Source: Streptomyces sp. CB03234 (GTDB lineage Bacteria; Actinomycetota; Actinomycetes; Streptomycetales; Streptomycetaceae). Taken from it: DNA of 64,000 nucleotides. Positions 5,815-15,053 of the stretch are shown piece after piece; position 1 is the first letter of the stretch, and the number at the start of each line of letters is the position of its first letter. Location: assembly GCF_001905885.1 (NCBI RefSeq), contig NZ_LIYH01000003.1, forward strand, positions 1 to 64,000, in the 5' to 3' direction. The position numbers were made by a program, and so were the translations under genes. The notes under the pieces are model-generated. The model ran no database searches, had not been told where the DNA came from, and saw only the letters and a program-made list of their open reading frames with translations.

Positions 5815-7431
5815 TCAGGGCATGAGGTGGTGGTCGGGGAAGTTGCCCGGCGGGCGTTCGGTGGGCGGGCCCTGCGTGACCGCTTTCACCAGCAGGGCGC
5901 CGCCGACGAAGGCGCCGCGCCAGGAGGCGCCGAAGCCGCCGAAGAGTTCGTCGCGGTCGCCGCGTGAACGGGGGACGCCGTGGCCGGTTTTGAAGGCGCG
6001 GATCTGGGGGGCGAGACGGGCGTAGGTGGCCGCGTCGTCGGTGGAGAGAGTGGCGACGAGGGCGCCGTTGGAGGCGTTCATCGCGGCGAGCAGTTCCGCC
6101 TCCGTATCGACGAGGACGATGGTGTCGACCGGGCCGAAGGGTTCCGCGTGGTGGAGCGGCGAGGAGGGGGGCGGGTTGAGGAGGGTGACCGGGGGGAGGT
6201 ACGCGGCGGTGTCCTGGCCCGGGAGGAAGCGGCCGTCGGCGAGGGTGCCGCGGTGGAGGGGGACGGCGCCGCGGTCGATGGCCTCGGCCACCTGGTCGGC
6301 GAGCTCCTTGGCCTTGGCCGCGTTGATGAGCGGGCCGAAGTCCAGGGTGGGAAGCGGGTCACCGGGACGCTTGACGGCGAGGGGGTGACCGATGCGGAGG
6401 GAGCGTACGGCGGGGAGGTAGGCCGCGAGGAACTCGGCGAACAGGTCCCGCTGGACGACGAACCGCGGGTAGGCGGTGCAGCGCTGCTTGCCGTAGTCGA
6501 AGAGTTTGGGGACGACGGCGGTGAGGGCGGGCCAGTCGGTGTAGTTCCAGATGCCCCAGGTGTTGAGACCCTCTTGTTCGAGGATGTGCCGTTTGCCGAG
6601 GTCGGCCATGGCCGTGGCGATCCGGGCGCCGGTGTCGCGGCCGCCGACGAAGGAGACGCAGCCGATCTCGGGCGCGCGGACGAGCGGGTCGGAGAGTTCG
6701 CTGCCGCTGCCGCTGAGGAGGGTGATCGGGATGCCTTCGCGGGCGGCGAGCGCCGAGGCGAGGGTCAGGCAGGCCAGTCCGCCGTCGGTCGGGGTCTTGG
6801 CGATCACCGCGTTGCCGGCCAGGGCCTGCACGAGCATCGCGTGGACCAGGACGGACATCGGGTAGTTCCAGCTGGCGATGTTGGAGACGGGGCCGTCCAG
6901 CGGGGCGCGGCCCTCCAGCATGGGCGCGATGCCGTCGACGTACCACCTGACGCCGTCGATGGCTCGGTCCACGTCGGCCTGGGCGAGCCGCCAGGGCTTG
7001 CCGATCTCCCAGACGAGGAGGAGCGCGAGCAGTTCCCGGTGCTCGGTGAGGGCGTCGAGGGTGGCGGCGACGCGGGCACGGCGCTCGGGCAGCGGGATGT
7101 GCCGCCAGGCGCGGTGCTCGTCGAGGGACGCGCGGACCGCCTGGTGGGCGGTGGCGGCGTCGAGGCGGGGCGGGCCGGCGATGGGGCTGCCGTCGACGGG
7201 GCTGGTGGCGGGCAGGGCGTGGCCGTCGGGCCGCCAGGCCCCGTTCCAGAGGTTGAGGACGCGGTCGTCGTCCTGGAAGGCCTCGGGTGCGGTGGTGAGG
7301 CAGCGCTGCCAGGCGTCGGACCAGGCGGTGCCGGGTTTTAGGGTGAGGGGGGTGGGGGTGGGGCCGGATGCCCTCGCGGTTGCGGATGCGGATGTGGTTG
7401 CGGATGTGGATGTGGATGCTGCGGATGCCAT
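5815..7431 (-). CDS. aldehyde dehydrogenase family protein, 538 aa
   Basis: NAD(P)-dependent aldehyde dehydrogenase fold. A low-complexity Ser/Thr/Ala N-terminus (residues 1-35) precedes the nucleotide-binding domain with ASWNYPMSVL (about 187-195). The catalytic glutamate is probably E285 in LEQEG, a variant of the usual LELGG, and the nucleophile is C318 in GKQRCTAYPR. GGS-type glycines near FVGG (about 262) are kept. It is the last gene of a leftward unit after sucC- and sucD-like genes (41-base gap) and opposite oxc/frc, so a substrate such as glyoxylate, glycolaldehyde or another C2-C4 semialdehyde feeding oxalate or CoA-ester metabolism is plausible. This is inference from context. GGAG lies upstream of the ATG. 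Confidence 0.8.
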   Translation of the reverse strand: MASAASTSTSATTSASATARASGPTPTPLTLKPGTAWSDAWQRCLTTAPEAFQDDDRVLNLWNGAWRPDGHALPATSPVDGSPIAGPPRLDAATAHQAVRASLDEHRAWRHIPLPERRARVAATLDALTEHRELLALLLVWEIGKPWRLAQADVDRAIDGVRWYVDGIAPMLEGRAPLDGPVSNIASWNYPMSVLVHAMLVQALAGNAVIAKTPTDGGLACLTLASALAAREGIPITLLSGSGSELSDPLVRAPEIGCVSFVGGRDTGARIATAMADLGKRHILEQEGLNTWGIWNYTDWPALTAVVPKLFDYGKQRCTAYPRFVVQRDLFAEFLAAYLPAVRSLRIGHPLAVKRPGDPLPTLDFGPLINAAKAKELADQVAEAIDRGAVPLHRGTLADGRFLPGQDTAAYLPPVTLLNPPPSSPLHHAEPFGPVDTIVLVDTEAELLAAMNASNGALVATLSTDDAATYARLAPQIRAFKTGHGVPRSRGDRDELFGGFGASWRGAFVGGALLVKAVTQGPPTERPPGNFPDHHLMP

Positions 7432-7472
7432 GGGTGTCTCCGCTCTCGGTGCACAGTCGGGGGCGGGAGGTG

Positions 7473-8351
7473 TTACGTGCGGGCGGCGAGGACCAGGCGG
7501 GCGGTTTCGGTGGGTGTGGCGCCGACCTGGACGCCGGCGGCTTCGAGGGCCCTCTGCTTGGCCTGGGCGGTGCCGGACGAACCGGAGACGATCGCGCCGG
7601 CGTGGCCCATGGTCTTGCCTTCGGGGGCGGTGAAGCCGGCGATGTAGGCGATGACGGGTTTGGTGATGTGTGCGGCGATGTGGGCCGCGGCGCGTTCCTC
7701 GGCGTCGCCGCCGATCTCGCCGATGAGGACGATGAGGTCGGTGTCCGGGTCGTTCTCGTACGCGGTCAGGCAGTCGATGTGGGTGGTGCCGACCACCGGG
7801 TCGCCGCCGATGCCGACGGCCGAGGAGAAGCCGGTGTCGCGCAGCTCGTGCATGAGTTGGTAGGTGAGCGTGCCGGACTTGGAGACCAGGCCGATCGGGC
7901 CGGGTTCGGGGGCGATGTCGGCCGGGATGATGCCGGCGGTGGACTGTCCGGGGCTGATGAGACCGGGACAGTTGGGGCCGATGACGCGGGTGCCGCGTTC
8001 CCTCGCGTACGCCTGGAAGGCGACGGCGTCGTGGACGGGGATGCCCTCAGTGATGACGACGGCGAGGCCGATCCCGGCGTCGGCGGCTTCGGTGACGGCC
8101 GCCTTGGCGAAGGGGGGCGGGACGAAGACGACGGTGACGTCGGCGCCGGTGGCGGCCATGGCCTCGCGTACGGAGCCGAAGACCGGGACCGTACGGCCGG
8201 GGAAGTCGGCCGAGCGGCCCGCCTTGCGCGGGTTGACGCCGCCGACGATGTCGGTGCCGGCGGCGAGCATGCGGCCGGTGTGCTTCATGCCCTCGGCGCC
8301 GGTCATGCCCTGGACGAGGACCTTGCTCTCCTTGGTGAGGAAGATGGCCAT
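7473..8351 (-). CDS. sucD: succinyl-CoA synthetase-type ligase, alpha subunit
   Basis: A 292-aa protein with the CoA-binding Rossmann domain ([20 protein letters not shown] near residue 10) and the ligase domain. The phosphohistidine is H250 in [13 protein letters not shown], and [11 protein letters not shown] is conserved near 125. It pairs with the beta subunit 11 bases upstream. Succinyl-CoA synthetase makes CoA esters of C4 dicarboxylates with ATP, but a copy beside oxc and frc is likely a paralogue of the citric-acid-cycle enzyme. Oxalate, malate or glyoxylate-pathway acids are possible substrates. The fold and subunit identity are secure; the substrate is not. Confidence 0.88.
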   Translation of the reverse strand: MAIFLTKESKVLVQGMTGAEGMKHTGRMLAAGTDIVGGVNPRKAGRSADFPGRTVPVFGSVREAMAATGADVTVVFVPPPFAKAAVTEAADAGIGLAVVITEGIPVHDAVAFQAYARERGTRVIGPNCPGLISPGQSTAGIIPADIAPEPGPIGLVSKSGTLTYQLMHELRDTGFSSAVGIGGDPVVGTTHIDCLTAYENDPDTDLIVLIGEIGGDAEERAAAHIAAHITKPVIAYIAGFTAPEGKTMGHAGAIVSGSSGTAQAKQRALEAAGVQVGATPTETARLVLAART

Positions 8352-8362
8352 GGCGGGTCCCT

Positions 8363-9505
8363 TCAGGTGGTGGCGAGTTCGGCGGCGCGGCGGGCGGCGC
8401 CGTCCATGGTGGTGACCTGTTCGACGAGGGGGTGGGCGCGGGCGTCGAGGATGGCGCGGCCCTGGGCGGCGTTGTTGCCGTCGAGGCGGACGACGAGCGG
8501 TTTGGTCAGGCGGACGCTGTCCAGGGCCTGGACGATGCCCTCGGCGACGGCGTCGCAGGCGGTGATGCCGCCGAAGACGTTGACGAGGACGCTGCGTACG
8601 TCCGTGTCGGCGAGGACGACGTCGAGGCCGTCGGCCATGACCTGGGCGGAGGCGCCGCCGCCGATGTCGAGGAAGTTGGCGGGGCGGGCGCCGCAGCCGG
8701 CGACGACGTCGAGGGTGGACATGACGAGTCCGGCGCCGTTGCCGATGACGCCCACCTGTCCGTCGAGCTTGACGTAGGTGAGGCCCTTGGCGGCCGCGGC
8801 CTCCTCCAAGGGGTCGGCGGCAGGGTCGGTTACCGGGTCGCCGTGCTTGTCGCCCCAGCGGCTCCGCCGGAAGCGGGCGTTGTCGTCGAGGGTGACCTTG
8901 CCGTCGAGGGCGAGCAGTTCGCCGTCGGTGGTGCGGACGAGCGGGTTGACCTCGACGAGCAGGGCGTCCTCGCGGACGAGGACCTGCCAGAGGCCCCGGA
9001 GGGTTCCGGCGGCTTCGGCGGGGAGGCCGGCCGCGGCGGCGATCTCGGCCGCCTTGGCGTGCGGGACGCCTTCGGCGGGGTCGACGGGGATGCGGACGAC
9101 GGCCTCGGGGCGGGTGGCGGCGACCTCCTCGATGTCCATGCCGCCCTCGGAGGACGCGATGGCGAGGAAGCGGCCGGCGGCACGGTCGAGGACGTAGCTG
9201 ACGTAGAACTCGGCGTCGATGTCGACCGGTCGGGCGAGCATGACCCTGCGTACGGTGTGGCCCTTGATGTCCATGCCGAGCATCTGGCGGGTGGCCAGTT
9301 CGGCGGCGGCGGGGTCGGCGGCGAGCCTCACACCGCCCGCCTTGCCGCGGCCGCCGGTCTTGACCTGGGCCTTGACGACGACGCGTCCGCCCAGGAGTTC
9401 GGCGGCGTGGCGCGCCTCGCGGGGGTGGTCCACGACGGCCGCGTCGGGGACGGGGATGCCGTGGTCCTTGAAGAGTTCCCTTGCCTGGTGCTCGTACAGG
9501 TCCAT
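8363..9505 (-). CDS. sucC: succinyl-CoA synthetase-type ligase, beta subunit (ATP-grasp)
   Basis: A 380-aa protein with an ATP-grasp domain and the C-terminal ligase domain. It starts [20 protein letters not shown], the standard N-terminus of Suc[18 protein letters not shown] is the glycine-rich nucleotide loop near residue 45, and [16 protein letters not shown] belongs to the C-terminal domain. The open frame extends about 90 codons upstream, but that part is the tandem-repeat region and not homologous, so the ATG at 9505 was chosen. It is the first gene of the leftward sucC-sucD-aldehyde dehydrogenase unit, divergent from oxc. See the alpha subunit for the substrate caveat. Confidence 0.88.
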   Translation of the reverse strand: MDLYEHQARELFKDHGIPVPDAAVVDHPREARHAAELLGGRVVVKAQVKTGGRGKAGGVRLAADPAAAELATRQMLGMDIKGHTVRRVMLARPVDIDAEFYVSYVLDRAAGRFLAIASSEGGMDIEEVAATRPEAVVRIPVDPAEGVPHAKAAEIAAAAGLPAEAAGTLRGLWQVLVREDALLVEVNPLVRTTDGELLALDGKVTLDDNARFRRSRWGDKHGDPVTDPAADPLEEAAAAKGLTYVKLDGQVGVIGNGAGLVMSTLDVVAGCGARPANFLDIGGGASAQVMADGLDVVLADTDVRSVLVNVFGGITACDAVAEGIVQALDSVRLTKPLVVRLDGNNAAQGRAILDARAHPLVEQVTTMDGAARRAAELATT

Positions 9506-9534
9506 GGGCGGACTCCTGTCGATTCCTGTCGGTG

Positions 9535-9604
9535 GCCGGGCGCTGAGTGCCGGGCGCTGAGTGCCGGGCGCTGAGTGCCGGGCGCTGAGTGCCGGGCGCT
9601 GAGT
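9535..9604. repeat. five perfect tandem copies of a 14-bp unit
   Basis: Unit GCCGGGCGCTGAGT repeated five times without a mismatch, followed by degenerate GC-rich copies to about 9690. It sits in the 5' leader of the sucC-like gene. Confidence 0.85.
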
Positions 9605-9760
9605 GTGGGCGCTGGGTGACGGCGCTGAGTGCCGGGTGCCGCGGCGCTCGTTGCCGGGTGCCGGGGCGCTGGTTGCCGGGTGCCGCGGCGACCGGCGTCG
9701 GGCGATGAAAGTGCCGTACGACCCCTGGACACCTCCCAGCGGATGCGGGATAACAAGGTT

Positions 9761-9788
9761 CATACAGTATTCGTCGACTGTATGCAAT
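9761..9788 (+). promoter_or_regulatory. putative GntR operator upstream of oxc
   Basis: CATACAGT, an 8-base spacer and ACTGTATG form a perfect inverted repeat (9761-9784) 40-60 bases before the oxc start. The right half continues as ACTGTATGCAAT (9777-9788), which matches ACTGTAGACAAT found upstream of the GntR gene (37543-37554, reverse strand) and of the formate dehydrogenase operon (43012-43023). Confidence 0.55.
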
Positions 9789-9822
9789 CTACCGCTCCCC
9801 TACGAAGGGACAGGACTTCGCC

Positions 9823-11514
9823 ATGTCCGATGACAGCCAGGACCGGCAGGACCGCATCTCCGGTGGACATCTGGTCGCCAAGGCCCTCAAGGCGGAGGGG
9901 GTCGACGTCATCTACACGCTCTGCGGCGGCCACATCATCGACATCTACGACGGATGCGTCGACGAGGGCATCGACGTCGTCGACGTACGCCATGAGCAGG
10001 TCGCCGCCCACGCCGCCGACGGGTACGCCCGCGTCACCGGCAAGCCGGGCTGTGCGGTGGTCACCGCCGGGCCCGGCACGACCGACGCGGTGACCGGTGT
10101 CGCCAACGCCTTCCGCGCCGAGTCGCCCATGCTGCTGATCGGCGGCCAGGGCGCGCACACCCAGCACAAGATGGGCTCACTCCAGGACCTGCCGCACGTG
10201 GACATGATGACGCCCATCACCAAGTTCGCCGCGACCGTTCCGGACACGGCCCGGGCGGCCGACATGGTGTCGATGGCGTTCCGCGAGTGCTATCACGGGG
10301 CGCCCGGGCCGTCGTTCCTGGAGATCCCGCGCGATGTGCTGGACGCGACCGTGCCGGTGGAGAAGGCGCGCGTGCCGAAGGCCGGGCACTACCGCGCCTC
10401 CACCCGCCAGGCCGGGGACCCCGAGGCGGTCGAGAAGCTGGCCCACCTGCTCGTACACGCCGAGAAGCCGGCGATCCTGCTGGGCAGCCAGGTGTGGACG
10501 ACCAGGGCGACGGACGCGGCCATCGGCCTCGTACGGGCCCTGAACATCCCCGCGTACATGAACGGTGCCGGGCGCGGCACGCTGCCGCCGGGCGATCCGC
10601 ACCACTTCCAGCTCTCGCGGCGCTACGCCTTCTCCCACGCGGACGTCATCGTGATCGTCGGTACGCCGTTCGACTTCCGGATGGGATACGGCAAGCGGCT
10701 GTCGCCGGACGCGACGGTGGTGCAGATCGACCTGGACTACCGGACGGTGGGAAAGAACCGGGACATCGACCTGGGGATCGTGGGGGACGCGGGTCTCGTC
10801 CTCGCGTCGGTGGCCCAGGCGGCGTCTGGGCGGCTCAACGGCGGCGCCGTGCGGCGCAAGGCATGGCTGGAGGAGCTGCGGGCCGCCGAGCAGACCGCCC
10901 TGGAGAAGCGGCTGCCGCAGCTAAGGTCGGACGCCTCCCCCATCCACCCGTACCGGCTGGTCAGCGAGATCAACGACTTCCTCACCGAGGACTCGATCTA
11001 CATCGGTGACGGTGGCGACATCGTCACCTTCTCCGGGCAGGTCGTGCAGCCCAAGTCGCCCGGGCACTGGATGGACCCGGGACCGCTGGGCACCCTCGGC
11101 GTCGGTATCCCCTTCGTGCTCGCCGCCAAGCAGGCGCGGCCGGACAAGGAGGTGGTGGCGCTCTTCGGCGACGGCGCGTTCTCCCTGACCGGCTGGGACT
11201 TCGAGACCCTCGTCCGCTACGACCTCCCCTTCGTCGGCATCGTCGGCAACAACTCCTCCATGAACCAGATCCGTTACGGCCAGGCTCAGAAGTACGGCCT
11301 GGAGCGCGAGCGGGTCGGCAACACCCTCGGCGACGTCCACTACGACAAGTTCGCCCAGATGCTGGGCGGTTACGGCGAGGAGGTGCGCGACCCCGCCGAC
11401 ATCGGGCCGGCGCTGCGGCGCGCCCGTGAGTCCGGGAAGCCCTCGCTGATCAACGTGTGGGTCGACCCCGACGCATACGCCCCCGGAACCATGAACCAGA
11501 CCATGTACAAGTGA
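9823..11514 (+). CDS. oxc: ThDP-dependent oxalyl-CoA decarboxylase-type enzyme, 563 aa
   Basis: Three-domain thiamine-diphosphate enzyme. The N-terminal Pyr domain has the ThDP-activating glutamate E58 ([16 protein letters not shown]) and [16 protein letters not shown] central nucleotide-binding-like domain follows, and a C-terminal PP domain has the GDG...NN motif ([10 protein letters not shown] near 449, ending GNNSSMNQ). This architecture is shared by acetolactate synthase, 2-hydroxyacyl-CoA lyase and oxalyl-CoA decarboxylase. Oxalyl-CoA decarboxylase is preferred because the next gene, 14 bases downstream, is a clear formyl-CoA:oxalate CoA-transferase. The reaction would be oxalyl-CoA to formyl-CoA plus CO2 in the cytosol. 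A 2-hydroxyacyl-CoA lyase role cannot be excluded. A putative GntR operator lies just upstream. Confidence 0.75.
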   Translation: MSDDSQDRQDRISGGHLVAKALKAEGVDVIYTLCGGHIIDIYDGCVDEGIDVVDVRHEQVAAHAADGYARVTGKPGCAVVTAGPGTTDAVTGVANAFRAESPMLLIGGQGAHTQHKMGSLQDLPHVDMMTPITKFAATVPDTARAADMVSMAFRECYHGAPGPSFLEIPRDVLDATVPVEKARVPKAGHYRASTRQAGDPEAVEKLAHLLVHAEKPAILLGSQVWTTRATDAAIGLVRALNIPAYMNGAGRGTLPPGDPHHFQLSRRYAFSHADVIVIVGTPFDFRMGYGKRLSPDATVVQIDLDYRTVGKNRDIDLGIVGDAGLVLASVAQAASGRLNGGAVRRKAWLEELRAAEQTALEKRLPQLRSDASPIHPYRLVSEINDFLTEDSIYIGDGGDIVTFSGQVVQPKSPGHWMDPGPLGTLGVGIPFVLAAKQARPDKEVVALFGDGAFSLTGWDFETLVRYDLPFVGIVGNNSSMNQIRYGQAQKYGLERERVGNTLGDVHYDKFAQMLGGYGEEVRDPADIGPALRRARESGKPSLINVWVDPDAYAPGTMNQTMYK

Positions 11515-11528
11515 GGAGCGAGCCGGTC

Positions 11529-12758
11529 ATGACCAAGGCTCTTGAGGGCGTGCGCGTCCTCGACATGACGCATGTGCAGTCCGGCCCGTCCGCCACGCAG
11601 CTGCTGGCGTGGCTGGGTGCGGACGTGGTGAAGCTGGAGGCGCCGAGCGGTGACATCACGCGCAAGCAGCTGCGTGACATCCCGGACGTCGACTCGCTCT
11701 ACTTCACGATGCTCAACTGCAACAAGCGGAGCATCACCCTCAACACCAAGACCGAGCGCGGCAAGGAGCTGCTCACCGAGCTGATCCGCCGGTCCGATGT
11801 GATGGTGGAGAACTTCGGTCCGGGCGCGGTGGACCGCATGGGCTTCACCTGGGACCGCATCCAGGAGATCAATCCGCGTATCGTCTATGCCTCCATCAAG
11901 GGGTTCGGCGAAGGCCCGTACACCAACTTCAAGGCGTACGAGGTCGTCGCGCAGGCCATGGGTGGCTCCATGTCCACCACCGGTTTCGAGGACGGCCCGC
12001 CGCTCGCGACGGGCGCCCAGATCGGCGACTCGGGCACGGGGGTGCATGCCGTGGCGGGGATCCTCGCCGCGTTGTTCCAGCGCGAGAGCACGGGGCGCGG
12101 GCAGCGTGTGCAGGTGGCGATGCAGCACGCCGTACTGAATCTGTGCCGGGTCAAGCTGCGGGACCAGCAGCGCCTGGCGCACGGCCCGCTGGCTGAATAT
12201 CCCAACGAGGACTTCGGCACGGAAGTTCCCCGGTCAGGAAACGCCTCCGGCGGCGGTCAGCCGGGCTGGGCCGTCAGGTGCGCGCCCGGCGGTCCGAACG
12301 ACTATGTGTACGTCATCGTCCAGCCGGTCGGCTGGGCTCCGATCTGCGAGCTGATCGGCCGGCCGGAGCTGGCCGAGGACCCCGAGTGGGCGACGCCGGA
12401 GGCGCGGCTGCCGAAGCTGGGGAAGATGTTCCAGCTGATCGAGGAGTGGTCGGCCACGATGCCCAAGTGGGAGGTGCTGGAGCAGCTCAACGCCCGGGGC
12501 ATCCCGTGCGGTCCGATCCTCTCCACCAAGGAGATCATCGAGGACGCCTCGCTGGTCGCCAACGAGATGGTCGTCGAGGTCCCGCACCCGCGGCGCGGCA
12601 CGTTCACGACGGTCGGCTCGCCGCTCAAGCTCTCCGACTCGCCGGTCGAGGTGGTCACCTCACCGCTGCTCGGCGAGCACAACGAAGAGGTGTACGTCGG
12701 TGAGCTCGGCCTCGGCGACGAGGAGCTGCGGCTGCTGAAGACGAGCGGGGTGATCTGA
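11529..12758 (+). CDS. frc: formyl-CoA:oxalate CoA-transferase (class III CoA-transferase)
   Basis: A 409-aa class III (CaiB/BaiF) CoA-transferase that follows remembered Frc proteins closely along its whole length: [20 protein letters not shown] at the N-terminus, [20 protein letters not shown], catalytic D167 in [22 protein letters not shown], and the flexible glycine loop ASGGGQPGW. It moves CoA from formyl-CoA to oxalate, giving oxalyl-CoA for Oxc and free formate. ATG 11529 was chosen; the frame is open further upstream but runs into oxc. It is co-transcribed with oxc upstream and overlaps the acyl-CoA synthetase start by one base. This is the strongest single indicator that the locus degrades oxalate. 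Confidence 0.9.
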   Translation: MTKALEGVRVLDMTHVQSGPSATQLLAWLGADVVKLEAPSGDITRKQLRDIPDVDSLYFTMLNCNKRSITLNTKTERGKELLTELIRRSDVMVENFGPGAVDRMGFTWDRIQEINPRIVYASIKGFGEGPYTNFKAYEVVAQAMGGSMSTTGFEDGPPLATGAQIGDSGTGVHAVAGILAALFQRESTGRGQRVQVAMQHAVLNLCRVKLRDQQRLAHGPLAEYPNEDFGTEVPRSGNASGGGQPGWAVRCAPGGPNDYVYVIVQPVGWAPICELIGRPELAEDPEWATPEARLPKLGKMFQLIEEWSATMPKWEVLEQLNARGIPCGPILSTKEIIEDASLVANEMVVEVPHPRRGTFTTVGSPLKLSDSPVEVVTSPLLGEHNEEVYVGELGLGDEELRLLKTSGVI

Positions 12759-14899
12759 TGACGTACGAGTTCCGGAAGGACGCCGTGCGGGCCGTGCTGG
12801 ACGCCGTACGGGCCGAGGGGCGCACCGCGCTGACGGCGCCCGAGGGCAAGGCGGTGGCCGACGCGTACGGGATCGCCGTGCCCGGTGAGGAGCTGGCGGG
12901 TGATGTGGAGGCGGCGGTGGCCGCCGCCGACCGGCTCGGCGGGGGCAAGGTCGTCCTGAAGATTGTTTCCCCCGACATCCTGCACAAAACCGATGCGGGC
13001 GGGGTGGTTGTCGGCGTCGAGGGCGCGGCGGAGATACGGGCGGCGTTCCGCCGGATCGTCGAGAACGCGAAGGCGTACGCGCCGGGTGCCCGCATCGACG
13101 GCGTACAGGTGCAGCAGATGCTGCCGCCCGGCCAGGAGGTGATCGTCGGGGCGGTGACGGACCCGACGTTCGGGAAGGTCGTCGCCTTCGGGCTGGGCGG
13201 GGTGCTGGTGGAGGTGCTGAAGGACGTCACCTTCCGGCTGGCGCCGGTGGACGCGGACGAGGCGGCCTCGATGCTCGACTCGATCCGCGCGGCGGAGGTA
13301 CTGCGGGGGGTGCGGGGCGCCGCGCCGGTGGACCGGTGGGCGCTCGCCGAGCAGATCCGGCGGGTGTCCCGACTGGTGACGGACTTCCCGGACATCGCGG
13401 AGGTGGACCTGAACCCGGTGATCGCCACGCCTGAGGGCGCGGTGGCGGCGGACATCCGGGTCATCCTCGCCGAGGGCGACGCGCCGAAGCCACGGCGCCG
13501 TTACGGCCGGGAGGAGATCCTCCGGTCGATGCGGCGGCTGATGCAGCCCCGTGCGGTGGCGGTGATCGGGGCGTCCAACCAGCAGGGGAAGATCGGCAAT
13601 TCGGTGATGCGGAACCTCATCGACGGGGGCTTCCCGGGCGAGATCCATCCGGTGAACCCCAAGGCCGATGACATTCTGGGCCGCAAGGCGTACAAGAGTG
13701 TCACGGACGTTCCCGGTGAGGTGGATGTGGCGGTCTTCACCATCCCTGCCCCGTTCGTGGCGGCGGCGCTGGAGGAGGTGGGGCGCAAGGGGATTCCCAA
13801 CGCCGTCCTCATCCCGTCCGGATTCGCCGAGACCGGGGAACACGCCTTGCAGGCCGAGATCGTGGCGATCGCGGAGCGGCACGGGATCCGGCTGCTCGGG
13901 CCCAACATCTACGGCTACTACTCGACCTGGCAGGACCTGTGCGCCACGTTCTGCACGCCGTACGACGTGAAGGGCGGGGTGGCGCTGACCTCGCAGTCCG
14001 GCGGCATCGGGATGGCGATCCTCGGGTTCGCCCGCACCACGCGGACGGGGGTGTCGGCGATCGTCGGGCTCGGCAACAAGTCGGACATCGACGAGGACGA
14101 CCTGCTCACCTGGTTCGGCGAGGATCCCCACACCCAGTGCATCGCCATGCACCTGGAGGACCTCAAGGACGGCCGCGCCTTTGTGGAGGCGGCTCGCGAG
14201 ACGGTGCCAAGGAAGCCGGTGGTGGTGCTGAAGGCGGGCCGTACGAGCGCGGGTGCCCGGGCCGCCGGCTCGCACACGGGCGCCCTGGCGGGCGACGACG
14301 CGGTGTACGACGACATCCTGCGGCAGGCGGGGGTCATCCGGGCGCCGGGGCTGAACGAGATGCTGGAATACGCGCGGGCGCTGCCCGTCCTGCCGGCGCC
14401 CAAGGGCGACAACGTCGTGATCATCACGGGAGCGGGCGGCTCGGGGGTGCTGCTGTCCGACGCCATCGTCGACAACGGGCTGTCGTTGATGGAGATCCCG
14501 GACGACCTGGACGCCGCCTTCAAGGCGTTCATCCCGCCCTTCGGCGCGGCCGGCAACCCGATCGACATCACGGGAGGGGAGCCTCCCTCGACGTACGAGG
14601 CGACGATCCGGCTGGGCCTGGAGGACCCGCGCGTCCACGCGCTGGTGCTGGGCTACTGGCACACCATCGTCACTCCCCCGATGGTGTTCGCCGAGCTCAC
14701 CGCGCGCGTGGTGGCGGATTGCCGCGCCAAGGGCATCGAGAAGCCGGTCGTGGCGTCGCTCGCGGGCGACGTCGAGGTGGAGGAGGCGTGCCAGTACCTC
14801 TTCGAGCGGGGCGTCGTGGCGTACCCGTACACGACGGAGAAGCCGGTCGCGGCGCTGGGCGCCAAGTACCGCTGGGCGCGGGCAGCGGGGCTGCTGTGA
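12758..14899 (+). CDS. NDP-forming acyl-CoA synthetase (acetate-CoA ligase family), 713 aa
   Basis: Single-chain ADP-forming acyl-CoA synthetase with permuted domains. An ATP-grasp domain comes first (about residues 1-230, with KIVSPDILHKTDAGGVVVGV). It is followed by a CoA-binding domain (AVIGASNQQGKIGNSVMRNL near 268) and succinyl-CoA-ligase-like domains. The phosphohistidine is in GSHTGALAGDD near residue 507. It couples ATP to formation of an acyl-CoA. Its ATG overlaps the frc stop (TGATG), so it is translationally coupled to the oxalate genes and could prime the cycle by making oxalyl-CoA or re-activating formate. The exact acid is inferred only. A hairpin follows the gene. Confidence 0.82.
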   Translation: MTYEFRKDAVRAVLDAVRAEGRTALTAPEGKAVADAYGIAVPGEELAGDVEAAVAAADRLGGGKVVLKIVSPDILHKTDAGGVVVGVEGAAEIRAAFRRIVENAKAYAPGARIDGVQVQQMLPPGQEVIVGAVTDPTFGKVVAFGLGGVLVEVLKDVTFRLAPVDADEAASMLDSIRAAEVLRGVRGAAPVDRWALAEQIRRVSRLVTDFPDIAEVDLNPVIATPEGAVAADIRVILAEGDAPKPRRRYGREEILRSMRRLMQPRAVAVIGASNQQGKIGNSVMRNLIDGGFPGEIHPVNPKADDILGRKAYKSVTDVPGEVDVAVFTIPAPFVAAALEEVGRKGIPNAVLIPSGFAETGEHALQAEIVAIAERHGIRLLGPNIYGYYSTWQDLCATFCTPYDVKGGVALTSQSGGIGMAILGFARTTRTGVSAIVGLGNKSDIDEDDLLTWFGEDPHTQCIAMHLEDLKDGRAFVEAARETVPRKPVVVLKAGRTSAGARAAGSHTGALAGDDAVYDDILRQAGVIRAPGLNEMLEYARALPVLPAPKGDNVVIITGAGGSGVLLSDAIVDNGLSLMEIPDDLDAAFKAFIPPFGAAGNPIDITGGEPPSTYEATIRLGLEDPRVHALVLGYWHTIVTPPMVFAELTARVVADCRAKGIEKPVVASLAGDVEVEEACQYLFERGVVAYPYTTEKPVAALGAKYRWARAAGLL

Positions 14900-14957
14900 C
14901 GGCCCGGTGGGTGGACGGGGGCGGTGGTCGATGAGCTGAGTGACGGTTCGACCCGAC

Positions 14958-14989
14958 GGGGCCCGCGGACACCGCTCGTCGCGGGCCCC
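14958..14989 (+). terminator. GC-rich hairpin between acyl-CoA synthetase and MFS genes
   Basis: GGGGCCCGCG and CGCGGGCCCC form a perfect 10-bp stem with a 12-base loop, about 60 bases after the acyl-CoA synthetase stop. No T-run follows, as is usual in Streptomyces. It would end or attenuate the oxc operon before the transporter. Confidence 0.6.
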
Positions 14990-15053
14990 CGCACGAGAAG
15001 TACTGGACAGGGGGCGCTGGCCTGGCTTCTTCGACGCAAGGGGTTCGATCGAC

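Larger units (their letters stand above)
9506..9822. promoter_or_regulatory. 317-bp divergent control region between sucC-like and oxc genes
   Basis: No gene is present. The sucC side holds a 14-bp tandem repeat (9535-9604, with degenerate copies to about 9690). The oxc side holds a perfect inverted repeat that may be a GntR operator (9761-9784). A purine-rich GAAGGGACAGGA precedes the oxc start. Promoters for both directions must lie here, but no consensus -35/-10 pair is obvious. Confidence 0.6.

Noticed and set aside
9535..9690. CRISPR array
   Set aside because: The 14-bp units are directly adjacent without spacers; it is a simple tandem repeat.
9823..11514. Acetolactate synthase
   Set aside because: The fold is shared, but no ilvN/ilvC neighbours are present and the next gene is a clear formyl-CoA transferase, so oxalyl-CoA decarboxylase fits better.
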